Source: Citrobacter enshiensis (GTDB lineage: Bacteria > Pseudomonadota > Gammaproteobacteria > Enterobacterales > Enterobacteriaceae). From it: a stretch of 64,000 nucleotides of DNA. The notes beneath the pieces were generated by a model. The model did no database searches and was not told where the DNA came from. It saw nothing but the letters and a program-made list of their open reading frames with translations. Location of the stretch: assembly GCF_029338175.1 (NCBI RefSeq), contig NZ_CP119862.1, forward strand, positions 1,426,001-1,490,000. The letters run 5' to 3'. A program made the position numbers and the translations under genes. Positions 34,260-43,490 of the stretch are shown one piece after another (positions within the stretch are counted from its first letter, which is position 1; every line of letters starts with the position of its first letter).

Positions 34260-34484
34260 ATGGCCAGTATATCGTCTCCAAAATATGACAGTGCTTTTAC
34301 TTTCACAGGGTTAGATTTTATTGCCAGAAGTATGGTGATGATGGAAACCAACGGCACCTATATTTCACTTGCTGCTATGACCGGTAATATGACCAATGAA
34401 CAAAAAGAAATCTTAACGGCGCGTTGGGAATATCACCAAAGCAGACGGAATGTATCCAGCAATGAGAATCAGCCTTTAGCATAA
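34260..34484 (+). CDS. Small conserved protein of unknown function
   Basis: A 74-residue protein with ATG start after AGGAACCC. It has no signal peptide and no membrane segment. The N-terminal half is mixed polar/hydrophobic (FTFTGLDFIARSMVMME), the C-terminal half is helical and charged. I do not recognise its family. It lies 68 bases before a diguanylate cyclase on the same strand, and the two may be cotranscribed. Confidence 0.55.
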   Translation: MASISSPKYDSAFTFTGLDFIARSMVMMETNGTYISLAAMTGNMTNEQKEILTARWEYHQSRRNVSSNENQPLA

Positions 34485-34552
34485 TAAATAACTTCGGTGA
34501 ATATATTAAAGCAGGTCGTCTCTACCATTATCCTCATTGACCAGGAAAACGC

Positions 34553-36100
34553 GTGCCGTACGGAAAAATTGCCTCATACTGTGGCCATCTCAGCTTGACC
34601 GCAAAGCGGGGTTTACTTCTGCTGTTTATTTTTTTGCAAACGGCAATTCTTGCCGGGCATCTTTATTATCAATACACATATATTATGGGTGAGGCTGCCC
34701 GTATTCTGCGCAATACCACGTTATTGGAAGCCGAGCGTTTTGAAACCAGTCTGGATGCGATGGGGTATCAGGTACGTCTTATCGGCAATGCTTTGTTGCT
34801 GAATCACACCGTCACGTCTGAAAATACCAATCGGTTTCTGGATGAAGAGCTGAAACAAGACTGGCTCGATGGTGTGATCGTGTTCGATGAGAAGGGCGAC
34901 TTTGTTGCTCAGCGTGCACTTTTCCCGCTGGAAAACGCACTCAGCGCATCGACCCTCACGCAGGCCAGCTTTCGCGATCGCCCTCTGTTTAAGCAACTGC
35001 GTCACAGTAAAGAGAATGACAGCCTGTTTTATTGGCAGAGTCAGGGAACGGATCCCAATATCCACGGGTTTGTGATGTACCACGCTATCCGTGACGCCAA
35101 AGGAAACTTCCTTGGGGGTGTTGTTGGATATTTCGATGCCCACTCTATAGTAAAAATTTTTAGAAAACTGAGTGATAAAGGTTTTTATCTCGGCTCCGGT
35201 GGGGCAATGGTTGTGCTGGATCGTGATAATTATATTCAGCTCACCCGCGTGGGAGCCGGTATTACCGTGGGCCCGCTTCATTTCAACCCTTACCTCAAGG
35301 AGGTCATGAAATATTCCTCCGATTCGGCTCAGACCAATCAATATATATCGCCTATTGACGGTACCTCACGCATGGGGGTATTCCTCAATTTGAGTCATCA
35401 TAAATGGGTGATGGCTGCGGGACTTGCGGAACATGAGATCCTGCATGGCTGGTATTTGCAGGTCTTTTGTTCGGTCATGGCGCTTATTGCCATCATCATA
35501 ACGCAGTGGTCATTGTTGAATTATATGCATGCGAACTCCCTGCAACGGGCACAACTTGTCAAAGATGCTCTGCGTGATCCACTGACCGGTTTGGCAAACC
35601 GCCGCTATTTTGACGAACAAGTCCGGAATATCTGTCGTGTGATGAGTCGTCAGCGGCAATCCCTGTGTGTGCTGAGCATTGATTTGGACTATTTCAAAAA
35701 GATCAACGACAACTTCGGCCATAGTGGGGGAGATGAGGTACTCCGGTGTGTAGGGCAAATATTACCGGGATTGGTTCGGGGAAATGATATTGCCGCCCGG
35801 CTTGGTGGTGAAGAGTTTGTCGTGGTGATGCCATTTACCGAATCTGATTACGCCAACGTAGTGGCCGAACGCATCCGAAGCAATTTCGCGCGTCAGGAAG
35901 TGGATTTCCATGGTCGTAAGATTCAATTCACGGCAAGTTTTGGTCTTGCACAGATGACGCCTGATGAACTGAACGCCAGTGAGGGTTTCCAGGCTGCGCT
36001 TGACAGAGCCGATCAGGCGCTTTACCGCGCGAAACGGGAAGGGCGTAACCGGGTCTGCATGGCGAGCAAAAATCAGCAACTCATTCTGTATCCAACGTAG
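34553..36100 (+). CDS. Membrane diguanylate cyclase
   Basis: A 515-residue protein with GTG start (AGGA site seven bases before). It has one membrane helix near residues 20-42, a periplasmic sensor region of double-Cache type (about 45-300), a second membrane helix (about 304-325) and a cytoplasmic GGDEF domain. The active site GGEEF is at residues 418-422 and the inhibitory I-site RxxD at 409-412 is intact, so it is probably a functional cyclic-di-GMP synthase under product inhibition. It senses an unknown periplasmic ligand. Confidence 0.9.
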   Translation: MPYGKIASYCGHLSLTAKRGLLLLFIFLQTAILAGHLYYQYTYIMGEAARILRNTTLLEAERFETSLDAMGYQVRLIGNALLLNHTVTSENTNRFLDEELKQDWLDGVIVFDEKGDFVAQRALFPLENALSASTLTQASFRDRPLFKQLRHSKENDSLFYWQSQGTDPNIHGFVMYHAIRDAKGNFLGGVVGYFDAHSIVKIFRKLSDKGFYLGSGGAMVVLDRDNYIQLTRVGAGITVGPLHFNPYLKEVMKYSSDSAQTNQYISPIDGTSRMGVFLNLSHHKWVMAAGLAEHEILHGWYLQVFCSVMALIAIIITQWSLLNYMHANSLQRAQLVKDALRDPLTGLANRRYFDEQVRNICRVMSRQRQSLCVLSIDLDYFKKINDNFGHSGGDEVLRCVGQILPGLVRGNDIAARLGGEEFVVVMPFTESDYANVVAERIRSNFARQEVDFHGRKIQFTASFGLAQMTPDELNASEGFQAALDRADQALYRAKREGRNRVCMASKNQQLILYPT

Positions 36101-36282
36101 CCGAGAGAGTCGGAACACGATGGCGGGAAATAACGCACCAGGAAGGGTATTACAACCGCTTCGAGTACAAACCCGCTTACGAAGCCAGTATTGATAGATC
36201 CCACTCTCAGCGCTAATCCCAAAATCTCAATCCAGACCGACATGCCGTATCCGCTTCTTGAGAGGTTTACGGCTGCGGTCAT
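36073..36282 (-). other. Possible membrane-protein fragment
   Basis: An open frame of 69 codons on the minus strand begins MTAAVNLSRSGYGMSVW and contains a hydrophobic stretch (SGFVLEAVVIPFLV). It overlaps the end of the cyclase gene by 28 bases and has no convincing ribosome site. It may be the remains of a permease gene cut by insertion of the GC-rich block, or chance. Not recognised. Confidence 0.2.
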
Positions 36283-36310
36283 TTTTACTTTTCGTCATTA
36301 TCCGCCGTTG

Positions 36311-37369
36311 TTATTCAGGTGATGAATATAAACACCCCGTTGTTGTCTGGACGGCCCTGGGGACTTTGCTGTGGCGAGAGCGCCAGGTTGCGGGAGGCAT
36401 ACCGAACTGGGCACTGAACCAGCGCGTGAAGGAACTGGGCATGGAGTAGCCGAGCATGTCGGCGATGTGGCCAAGGGAGTAGCCTGGATTCTGCAGTTAA
36501 CGGATCACCAGGTCGCGCCGCACATCATTGATAAGCTCGCTGAAGGTGGCGCCGCTCTCTTCCAGATGGCGTTGCAGGGTACGCACATTCATCCCCAGGG
36601 TGCGGGAGATCTGCTCTATGGTGGCGCGCCCCATCGGCAGACGCAGGTAGATCGACTTGCGCACGTCGAACATCAGGGACTGGTGGTTTTCCACCAGCAG
36701 CGAGTCGAGGTAGTTGCGCGCGTGGAGAGCCATGGCCTTGTTGGCCAGCGGGTTGGCGATGTCCAGATCGGCAGCCTGACAGACAATACCATTGAATTCA
36801 CTGCCAAACTCCACCTTGCAACCGAATATGCGTTTGTGGACGGAGAGATCCGTCGGCGCGGGGTGAGTGAAGTTGACGCTGATGGGACGCCAGTTTGCGC
36901 CAACACCGACCTGAGCGGAGCAGAAACGGTACATAACACCGACCGCCAGCTCGCTGGCATGGCGTGACGCGGTGGGGATGTCGGTGATCACCTCCTCGCG
37001 AATGATGACCATCTTACCTGCCTCCTCGATGTAGATTGCCAGCGAGTCATTGCACAGCTGGCGATACTGTACGATCCCCTGCAGCGCATCGCGCAGGGTG
37101 GGCAGGTGGCTGAGTAGCAGACTTATCTCGCCAAAGTCCGACAGATGACGATGCTCCGCCATCCGTAGGCCCAGGGTATCGCATCCGCTGACGAGGGCAG
37201 ACTGCTCGATCAGCTTGATGGCGGTGGAGACGGGGATGCGTTGATTGGGCATACCCAGGATGGAGGTACTGAGTCCCACCTGCGCCAATAAGTGCTGGGT
37301 ATTGAGACCGAGTTGACGGGTGACGTCCAGATAATTGGTGAGGATGGCGGCTCTGGCTAAGACAGTCAT
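36311..37369 (-). pseudogene. AraC-family regulator interrupted by an in-frame stop
   Basis: Transcription factor of the group with an arabinose-binding-like N-terminal domain (about residues 15-195) and a C-terminal AraC helix-turn-helix pair. The frame reads to residue 290 (RRDLVIR) and then meets TAA at 36497-36499. The same frame continues for another 62 codons with an unmistakable second helix-turn-helix, LQNPGYSLGHIADMLGYSM followed by PSSFTRWFSAQFGMPPATWR. A single base change (for example Tyr TAC/TAT to TAA) explains it. Without readthrough the protein loses the second DNA-binding helix pair and is probably inactive. Divergent from the catabolic genes. Confidence 0.85.
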
Positions 37370-37656
37370 AGTGCAGCTTCCTTAAGTTATTAATCTGTGT
37401 CGTGAATAGTTGATTAACATTTAATTAGCAGTCATGTAACAAAATTGAAAGTATTGTGGTTGTATTTTGCAACATAGATGCTTCACTTATTTGGGGAAGT
37501 GGGGTAGGCGGGCGCGAGCCTTAGTCTTGTTTGCCAGTGTCGTAAAATGAAAAATCGATGGCGTCAAAAGTAAAGCAACGGGAATGTTGGGGCTTTAGTG
37601 TTGCTCCCGAGGCGCTGGCCCTTAGCCAGACCCGTATGGAGAGTAAGGAAAGTCAT

Positions 37657-38223
37657 ATGGATAAATTACATACCAGGGCGACAGTGCTGATCGTCCCCGG
37701 ATTGCGCGAGCATGTGGCGGAACATTGGCAGACGCATCTGGCGGCCAGCCTGGCCAGGGTGCGTTCAGTGTCTCCTCTGACCCAGGATAAGCTCAATTGC
37801 CGGGCTCGTGTCGAGGCCATTGCACAGGAACTGGCGCAGATCGACGGCCCGGTGATCCTGGTGGCGCACAGTGCCGGTGTACTGATGACGGTGCACTGGG
37901 CGCAGCATCACAAGCATCAAATCAAAGGAGCCCTGCTGGTCACCCCCCCGGACCTTAACGCCAACTGGCCGGCCCAGTACCCGAGCAAGGAGACCTTGCA
38001 GGCCGGTGGCTGGTGCCCGTTGCCGCGTACGCGATTGCCGTTTCCCAGCCTGGTGGCCCTCAGCAACAACGATCCCCTGGCCAGCGCCGACGCGGTGAGT
38101 GCCATGGCGACCGACTGGGGCAGCGAGGTTGTCGAACTGGGCTCCGTGGGCCATCTCAATCCGGCGAGCGGCTTCGGTCCCTGGCCTCAGGGGCTGGAAC
38201 TGGTGCGTCGCCTCGACACCTGA
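37657..38223 (+). CDS. RBBP9/YdeN-family alpha/beta hydrolase
   Basis: A 188-residue serine hydrolase-like protein. PGLREHVAEHW near residue 14, the nucleophile elbow AHSAG (Ser72), Asp139 in NNDPLAS and His166 in VGHLNPASGFGPWP form the expected triad and match the RBBP9/YdeN family signature. The ATG at 37657 follows an AAGGA site; the frame extends upstream but without family-like sequence. It is the first gene of the GC-rich plus-strand cluster and may hydrolyse an ester or thioester in that pathway. The true substrate is not known. Confidence 0.8.
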   Translation: MDKLHTRATVLIVPGLREHVAEHWQTHLAASLARVRSVSPLTQDKLNCRARVEAIAQELAQIDGPVILVAHSAGVLMTVHWAQHHKHQIKGALLVTPPDLNANWPAQYPSKETLQAGGWCPLPRTRLPFPSLVALSNNDPLASADAVSAMATDWGSEVVELGSVGHLNPASGFGPWPQGLELVRRLDT

Positions 38224-38363
38224 TGCCCATGTTCCGCGACTATCGATATTCAGGGAAGCGGGCTGGCCAGTGAGCCACCCGCTTCCTGTTTAGAGGGCAG
38301 AGGTTAACCTTCCTCTGTCATTGCAATTTTACCGAGCAAATAATGCGCCAGGGAGTCACCTGC

Positions 38364-40025
38364 ATGGTGAAGACAAGAATCATACCGTCAGCGCAGGGAG
38401 CCCATGCTTATCCGTTGCTGATCAAGAGTCTGCTGCTGTCGGGCGGGCGTTATCACCCCGAGCGAGAAATCGTCTACGCCGACAAGCTGCGTTACGACTA
38501 TCGCACCCTCAGGCAGCGTATCCACCGTCTGGCAAACATGCTGACCGCGGCCGGTGTTAAGCCCGGTGACACCGTCGCTCTGCTGGACTGGGACAGCCAT
38601 CGCGCCCTTGAGTGCTTCTTCGCCGTGCCCATGATCGGGGCTGTGCTGCACACGGTCAACGTCCGCTTCTCGGCGGATCAACTTGCCTACACCATGAATC
38701 ATGCCGAGGATCACCTGGTGCTGGTGCACGACGACTTCTTGCCGCTTCTCGAGTCGCTGGAAGAGACGCTGACCACGGTTCGGGGCTACATCCAGCTCAG
38801 TGACGACGGGGGGAAGGCGACCAGCCTGCCGGTGCTGGGGGAATATGAGACCCTGCTGGCTGCCGTGGGGGATCACTTCGACTTCCCCGACTTCGATGAA
38901 AACTCGATGGCCACCCTGTTCTACACCACGGGCACCACGGGCGACCCCAAGGGCGTCTACTTCAGCCATCGCCAACTGGTGCTGCACACCCTCAACGAAC
39001 TGGGTACTCTGGCGGCTAACGAAGGGCAGTCGCTGCTGCGTTCGAACGATGTCTACATGCCGATCACCCCCATGTTCCACGTGCACGCCTGGGGCGCCCC
39101 TTATGTGGCGACGATGCTGGGGGTGAAACAGGTCTACCCCGGTCGTTACGAACCCAACAAGCTGGTGCGCCTCTATCGCGACGAGGGTGTGACCTTCTCG
39201 CACTGTGTGCCGACCATCTTGCAGATGATCCTCGAGTGCGGCGAAACCGCGCAGACCGACCTGTCGGGATGGAAGATGTTGCTGGGCGGCAGTGCGCTGT
39301 CTCTCGGTCTGGCGACGCAGGCACACCGCAAGGGCATACGTATCCACGCAGGCTATGGCATGTCGGAGACCTGCCCACTCCTCTGTCTGACCCACCTGAG
39401 CGATGCAGAGCTGGCCCTGCCCATGGATGAGCAACTGCCCCTGCGGATCCGCACTGGCCTGCCCGTCCCGCTGGTGGATCTGCGCATCGTCGATGGCGAA
39501 GGCCGGGAGGTGGTGCAGGATGGCGAGGCGCTGGGCGAGATAGTGGTACGAGCACCCTGGCTGACTCAGGGTTATCTGAAGGAACCCGAGAAAGGGGCTG
39601 AGCTATGGAGCGGCGGTTGGCTGCACACCGGCGACATGGCCTCTATCGATCCCCATGGGATAGTGGAGATCAAGGATCGCATCAAGGACGTGATCAAGAC
39701 GGGCGGAGAGTGGGTAAGCTCGCTGACGCTGGAGAGCCTCATCAGCTCCCACGCGGCGGTCAGATCGGTGGCCGTTGTCGGGATCCCGGATGAGCAGTGG
39801 GGAGAACGCCCCCTGGCGCTGGTGGTTTGCAAGGAAGGGGAGTTTCTGGAGCCGCAGGCCATAGTGGCGCATCTGCAAGGGTTCGTCGACAGCGGACGCA
39901 TCAATAAATGGGCTATCCCCCGGCAGATCCGGATAGTCGCGGATATTCCCAAAACCAGTGTCGGTAAGATCAACAAGCGGCTGATCCGGGAAATCGAAAT
40001 CAGCAGCGGGGGCGAGGACAGCTGA
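38364..40025 (+). CDS. AMP-forming acyl-CoA ligase
   Basis: A 553-residue ANL-superfamily enzyme that makes an acyl-CoA from a carboxylic acid, CoA and ATP. It has the P-loop-like YTTGTTGDPKG (residues 187-197), the MFHVHAWG region, YGMSETCPLL (A5 motif) and the C-terminal GGEWVSSLTLE and GKINKRLIRE (A10 Lys). The best fit is the medium/long-chain fatty-acyl-CoA ligase branch (AlkK-like). I prefer the ATG at 38364 (GGAG site eight bases before) over 38343. Directly after its stop an IS6-family terminal repeat begins. Confidence 0.88.
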   Translation: MVKTRIIPSAQGAHAYPLLIKSLLLSGGRYHPEREIVYADKLRYDYRTLRQRIHRLANMLTAAGVKPGDTVALLDWDSHRALECFFAVPMIGAVLHTVNVRFSADQLAYTMNHAEDHLVLVHDDFLPLLESLEETLTTVRGYIQLSDDGGKATSLPVLGEYETLLAAVGDHFDFPDFDENSMATLFYTTGTTGDPKGVYFSHRQLVLHTLNELGTLAANEGQSLLRSNDVYMPITPMFHVHAWGAPYVATMLGVKQVYPGRYEPNKLVRLYRDEGVTFSHCVPTILQMILECGETAQTDLSGWKMLLGGSALSLGLATQAHRKGIRIHAGYGMSETCPLLCLTHLSDAELALPMDEQLPLRIRTGLPVPLVDLRIVDGEGREVVQDGEALGEIVVRAPWLTQGYLKEPEKGAELWSGGWLHTGDMASIDPHGIVEIKDRIKDVIKTGGEWVSSLTLESLISSHAAVRSVAVVGIPDEQWGERPLALVVCKEGEFLEPQAIVAHLQGFVDSGRINKWAIPRQIRIVADIPKTSVGKINKRLIREIEISSGGEDS

Positions 40026-40026
40026 G

Positions 40027-40203
40027 GGTTCTGTCGCATTAACAATAAAAGGTTAGCCATCTTTCGCTGCTTATATTTCAGGTCGTTAGCCGGTAAAAAT
40101 GTTCAGCCGGGGACTCACCCTCCCCGTGCGGATGCTGATACTGCCCCTTACGCAACCTGTGTATCCATTCAATGCCGCCCTCGGCGAAGATCCTGTCGGC
40201 GGA
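40027..40203 (-). mobile_element. IS6-family insertion sequence remnant (right end)
   Basis: Starting two bases after the ligase stop codon, GGTTCTGTCGCATTA resembles the IS6-family inverted repeat (GGTTCTGTTGCAAAG type). About 40 bases further in, the minus strand carries the C-terminal end of a transposase: GIEWIHRLRKGQYQHP followed by GEGESPAEHFYRLTT and a TGA at 40078-40080. This looks like the usual IS6 end (GIE..HMLRKGQ ... SPAEQFY). The rest of the transposase and the other repeat are missing, so it cannot move on its own. Family call is from memory of the motif. Confidence 0.6.
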
Positions 40204-40520
40204 GCACTCCAGTGACCAGTCAATACCGTTCACCACCAACGAACTTATGGCCCCGCTTTGTCTTTTTTTATCAAATTCAAACAGTTGTCTTTTAAAAAAA
40301 CATTTTGGCGGCCGTCCCCGGAGCCGTGAAACCTGTCGCGAGGCGGTAAGACGAGGTCGGTTTTGGTGGTTTCCCTCCCGCTAACACAATGAATTCAGAG
40401 CGATAGTCACGAGATGAAAAGCGCCTGTCGCCGGATGAAAAGCGTACGTTTACGTCATCTCCTAGATTCAATTCAGTTCGAGGCATTTTGCTCACATCAA
40501 AGACGAGTTGGAGAACAGAG
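40204..40520. other. Spacer with degraded coding traces
   Basis: About 320 bases between the IS6 remnant and the next cluster gene. The base composition swings between AT-rich and GC-rich and no frame looks like a recognisable protein. The minus-strand frame that carries the transposase end stays open for a further 40 or so codons but is not recognisable. It holds the ribosome site of the next gene. Confidence 0.4.
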
Positions 40521-41510
40521 ATGGCCAAAGCCGTACGCTTTTACGAGACTGGGGGACCGCAGGTTCTGCGCTACGAAGACGTCACGGTCGGAGAGCCAGG
40601 CCCGGGCGAGGTGCGTCTGCGCCAGGTCGCCGTCGGTCTGAACTATGCCGACACCTATTTCCGCAATGGTACCTACCCGATCCCGATGCCGAGTGGCATG
40701 GGTGTCGAGGCGGCTGGGGTGGTGGTGGCCATCGGCGCCGGGGTGACTAACGTGGCGGTGGGCGATCGTGTCACCTACACCGGTTTCCTCAATACCCTCG
40801 GCGCCTATGCGACTGAGCGACTGCTCCCGGCTGCCCCACTCATCAAGTTGCCCGACAACATCACCTTCGAGACGGCCGCCGCGATGACCATGCGCGGGCT
40901 GACCTCTGCCTATCTGATGCGCCGTATCTATGACTTCAAGCCCGGCGACACCATTTTGTTGCACGCCGCCGCAGGTGGCGTCGGCCTCATCGTCGCCCAG
41001 TGGGCCAAACTGCTCGGTCTGACCGTGATCGGCACCGTCTCCAGCGAGGCCAAGGCTGAGGTGGCCCGTGACCATGGCTGCGATTACACCATCAACTATA
41101 GCCATGAAGATGTGGCCCAGCGCGTACGTACCCTGACCGAGGGCGTCGGCGTCAACGTGGTATTCGACAGCGTCGGCAAGAGTACCTTCATGGGCTCGCT
41201 GGACTCGCTTAAGCGTCGTGGCCTGATGGTCTGCGTCGGCACCGCGTCCGGTCCCATCCCGCCGTTCGATCCTGTGTTGCTGGCGATGAAGGGGTCGCTC
41301 TGTCTGACCCGCCCGGCGCTGGCCGACTATATCGCCGATCCGGCCGAGAAGGCGGCGCTGGCCGCCGAGCTATTCGACCACGTCGGCAGCGGGCGGATCC
41401 GGATTGATATCAATCAAAAATATGCACTGCAGGATGCGGTGAAGGCCCACAGCGATCTCGAATCGCGCAAGACCACGGGCTCATCGATCTTCGTCATCCA
41501 GGGGGCGTGA
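40521..41510 (+). CDS. Quinone oxidoreductase-like zinc-free MDR enzyme
   Basis: A 329-residue NADPH-dependent enzyme of the medium-chain dehydrogenase/reductase superfamily, QorA type. The nucleotide-binding loop AAAGGVGLIVAQWAK begins near residue 149 (GGVG at 152-155), with the earlier GMGVEAAGVV segment. It lacks the zinc-ligand cysteines. Such enzymes reduce quinones or the double bond of enoyl/acryloyl substrates. I chose the ATG at 40521 (MAKAVRFYE) as the family start. It is followed after one base by the dioxygenase gene, so the two are in one operon. Confidence 0.88.
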   Translation: MAKAVRFYETGGPQVLRYEDVTVGEPGPGEVRLRQVAVGLNYADTYFRNGTYPIPMPSGMGVEAAGVVVAIGAGVTNVAVGDRVTYTGFLNTLGAYATERLLPAAPLIKLPDNITFETAAAMTMRGLTSAYLMRRIYDFKPGDTILLHAAAGGVGLIVAQWAKLLGLTVIGTVSSEAKAEVARDHGCDYTINYSHEDVAQRVRTLTEGVGVNVVFDSVGKSTFMGSLDSLKRRGLMVCVGTASGPIPPFDPVLLAMKGSLCLTRPALADYIADPAEKAALAAELFDHVGSGRIRIDINQKYALQDAVKAHSDLESRKTTGSSIFVIQGA

Positions 41511-41511
41511 C

Positions 41512-42360
41512 ATGCGTGTAGAACAACTGACCTACCATATCGGCGCTGAGCTGAGCGGTGTTCGTCTGGCCGACGCCATTCATGATGCTGGCTTGTTTAA
41601 GGAGATCCGTGCGCAACTGCTCAGACATCGAGTCCTGTTCCTGCGCCAGCAGGATATCAGCCGTGCCGAGCACGTCGCCTTTGCCCGATTGTTTGGTGAA
41701 CTGGAGGATCATCCGGTGGCGGGCAGTGACCCGGACCATCCCGGTCTGGTACGTATCTACAAGACGCCAGAAGTGGCGAATGAGCGCTATGAAAATGCCT
41801 GGCACACCGATGCGACCTGGCGCGAAAAACCCCCGATGGGGTGTGTGTTGCGCTGCGTCGAGAGTCCGCCAGTGGGAGGGGATACGCTCTGGGCCAACAT
41901 GGTGGTGGCCTGGCAGTACCTGCCGGAAGACGTGAAACAGAAGATCGCAGACTTGCGTGCCTACCATAGTCTGGAGGCCAGCTTCGGGGCGGCCACCCCC
42001 ATCGAGAAACGGCTGGCGCTCAAGGCGCAGTTCCCGGACGCGGAGCACCCGGTGGTGCGTACCCATCCGGAGACGGATGAGAAGATCCTGTTCGTCAACG
42101 CCTTCACCACGCATTTCAGCAACTACCACACCCCGCAGCATGTTCGCTACGGGCAGGACTACACCATGGGCGGCAGCGATCTGCTGCGCTATCTGATAAG
42201 CCAGGCCTATCTTCCCGAATACCAGGTGCGCTGGCGCTGGCAGTCCGGCAGCATCGCCATCTGGGACAACCGCAGCACCCAGCACTACGCCGCCATGGAC
42301 TACCCGCCCAGCCACCGCAAGATGGAGCGGGCTGGGATCATGGGCGACAAGCCCTTCTAG
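41512..42360 (+). CDS. TauD/TfdA-family 2-oxoglutarate dioxygenase
   Basis: Non-haem Fe(II) enzyme of 282 residues. The metal ligands are visible as His98 and Asp100 in WHTDATW and the distal His258 in TQHYA, and Arg269 in HRKMERAG should bind the 2-oxoglutarate carboxylate. Enzymes of this family hydroxylate substrates such as taurine, 2,4-D or gamma-butyrobetaine at the carbon next to a leaving group. The start is one base beyond the previous stop. Its substrate cannot be told from the motifs alone. Confidence 0.9.
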   Translation: MRVEQLTYHIGAELSGVRLADAIHDAGLFKEIRAQLLRHRVLFLRQQDISRAEHVAFARLFGELEDHPVAGSDPDHPGLVRIYKTPEVANERYENAWHTDATWREKPPMGCVLRCVESPPVGGDTLWANMVVAWQYLPEDVKQKIADLRAYHSLEASFGAATPIEKRLALKAQFPDAEHPVVRTHPETDEKILFVNAFTTHFSNYHTPQHVRYGQDYTMGGSDLLRYLISQAYLPEYQVRWRWQSGSIAIWDNRSTQHYAAMDYPPSHRKMERAGIMGDKPF

Positions 42361-42437
42361 ATTGCACCTCCACCTGGGCGACGTCGCCCGGGTGAATCAA
42401 CGACTCATCAAAACCCTACTATGCCAGGAGAGAATAG

Positions 42438-43490
42438 ATGCAATTTTTTGACGATTCCCTGCACCCGGAGAACATGGAAAAGGTCGTGATCACCGTGGCC
42501 CCTTACGGCCCAGAGTGGGCACCGCAAGATTTCCCGGAAGACATCCCGGTCACCATGGGGGAGCAGATCCAGAAGGCGGTGGATTGCTACGAAGCCGGTG
42601 CGACCGTGCTGCACCTGCATGTGCGTGAGTTGGACGGTACAGGCTCCAAGCGTTTGTCCAAGTTCAACGAGCTGATCGCCGGGGTGCGCAAAGCCGTGCC
42701 GGACATGATAATTCAGGTCGGCGGCTCTATTTCCTTCGCCCCGGAAAGTGATGGCGAGGCGGCCAAGTGGCTGTCAGACGACACCCGCCACATGCTGGCC
42801 GAACTGACGCCGAAGCCCGATCAGGTCACGGTCGCCATTAATACCACCCAGATGAACATTATGGAGCTGCTCTATCCGGAATACCTGGAAGGCACTTCCC
42901 TGGCCAACCCGGCCTTGCAGGCCGCTTACAGCGAGATGACGGTCCCGGCGGGGCCTGCCTGGGTGGCAGAGCACCTCAGACGCCTACAGGCCCATGGCAT
43001 CCAGCCGCACTTCCAGTTGACCGGTATGCACGCCTTCGAGACCCTGGAGCGTCTCGTGCGCAAGGGTATCTACATGGGCCCGCTCAATCTGACCTGGATT
43101 GGCATCGGTGGCGGTTTCGATGGTCCCAATCCGTACAACTTCATGAACTTCGTCCAGCGCGCGCCTGATGGTTGCACCCTGACCGCCGAATCCCTGCTCA
43201 AGAACGTGCTGCCGTTCAACATGATGGCGATGGCCATGGGTCTGCACCCGCGCTGCGGCATCGAGGACACCATCATTGGCCAGCACGGTCAGCGCATGAG
43301 TTCGGTCGAGCAGATCCAGCAGTGCGTGCGGGTGGCGCACGAGCTGGGTCGCGAGGTGGCGAACGGCAAGGAAGCTCGCGCCATCTATCGTATCGGCGTC
43401 CAGTACGACAGTGTCGAACAGACTCTGCTGGCCAACGGTATGGCACCGAATCGCAAGGCGGGTGAGAAAGGCGTGCCGCAACGCGGCTAA
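42438..43490 (+). CDS. BKACE-family beta-keto acid cleavage enzyme (DUF849)
   Basis: Zinc-dependent enzyme of the 3-keto-5-aminohexanoate cleavage family, which converts a beta-keto acid plus acetyl-CoA into acetoacetate and a new acyl-CoA. The 350-residue protein carries the family motif HLHVRELDG (zinc ligands His59 and His61), QVGGSIS, an MGPLNLTWIGIGG loop and late GIEDT and RIGVQYDS segments. It is longer than the 270-310 residues usual for the family, because the N-terminal and middle parts are extended. A GGAGAG ribosome site precedes the ATG. It follows the dioxygenase after 77 bases. Confidence 0.88.
   Translation: MQFFDDSLHPENMEKVVITVAPYGPEWAPQDFPEDIPVTMGEQIQKAVDCYEAGATVLHLHVRELDGTGSKRLSKFNELIAGVRKAVPDMIIQVGGSISFAPESDGEAAKWLSDDTRHMLAELTPKPDQVTVAINTTQMNIMELLYPEYLEGTSLANPALQAAYSEMTVPAGPAWVAEHLRRLQAHGIQPHFQLTGMHAFETLERLVRKGIYMGPLNLTWIGIGGGFDGPNPYNFMNFVQRAPDGCTLTAESLLKNVLPFNMMAMAMGLHPRCGIEDTIIGQHGQRMSSVEQIQQCVRVAHELGREVANGKEARAIYRIGVQYDSVEQTLLANGMAPNRKAGEKGVPQRG

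Noticed and set aside
38388-39434. A 348-codon minus-strand open frame opposite the acyl-CoA ligase
   Set aside because: High-GC DNA gives long antisense frames; the plus-strand frame has all the ligase motifs.
40292-40528. A 78-codon minus-strand frame upstream of the reductase gene
   Set aside because: Not recognisable, lies in the degraded spacer next to the IS6 relic and has no family-like sequence.
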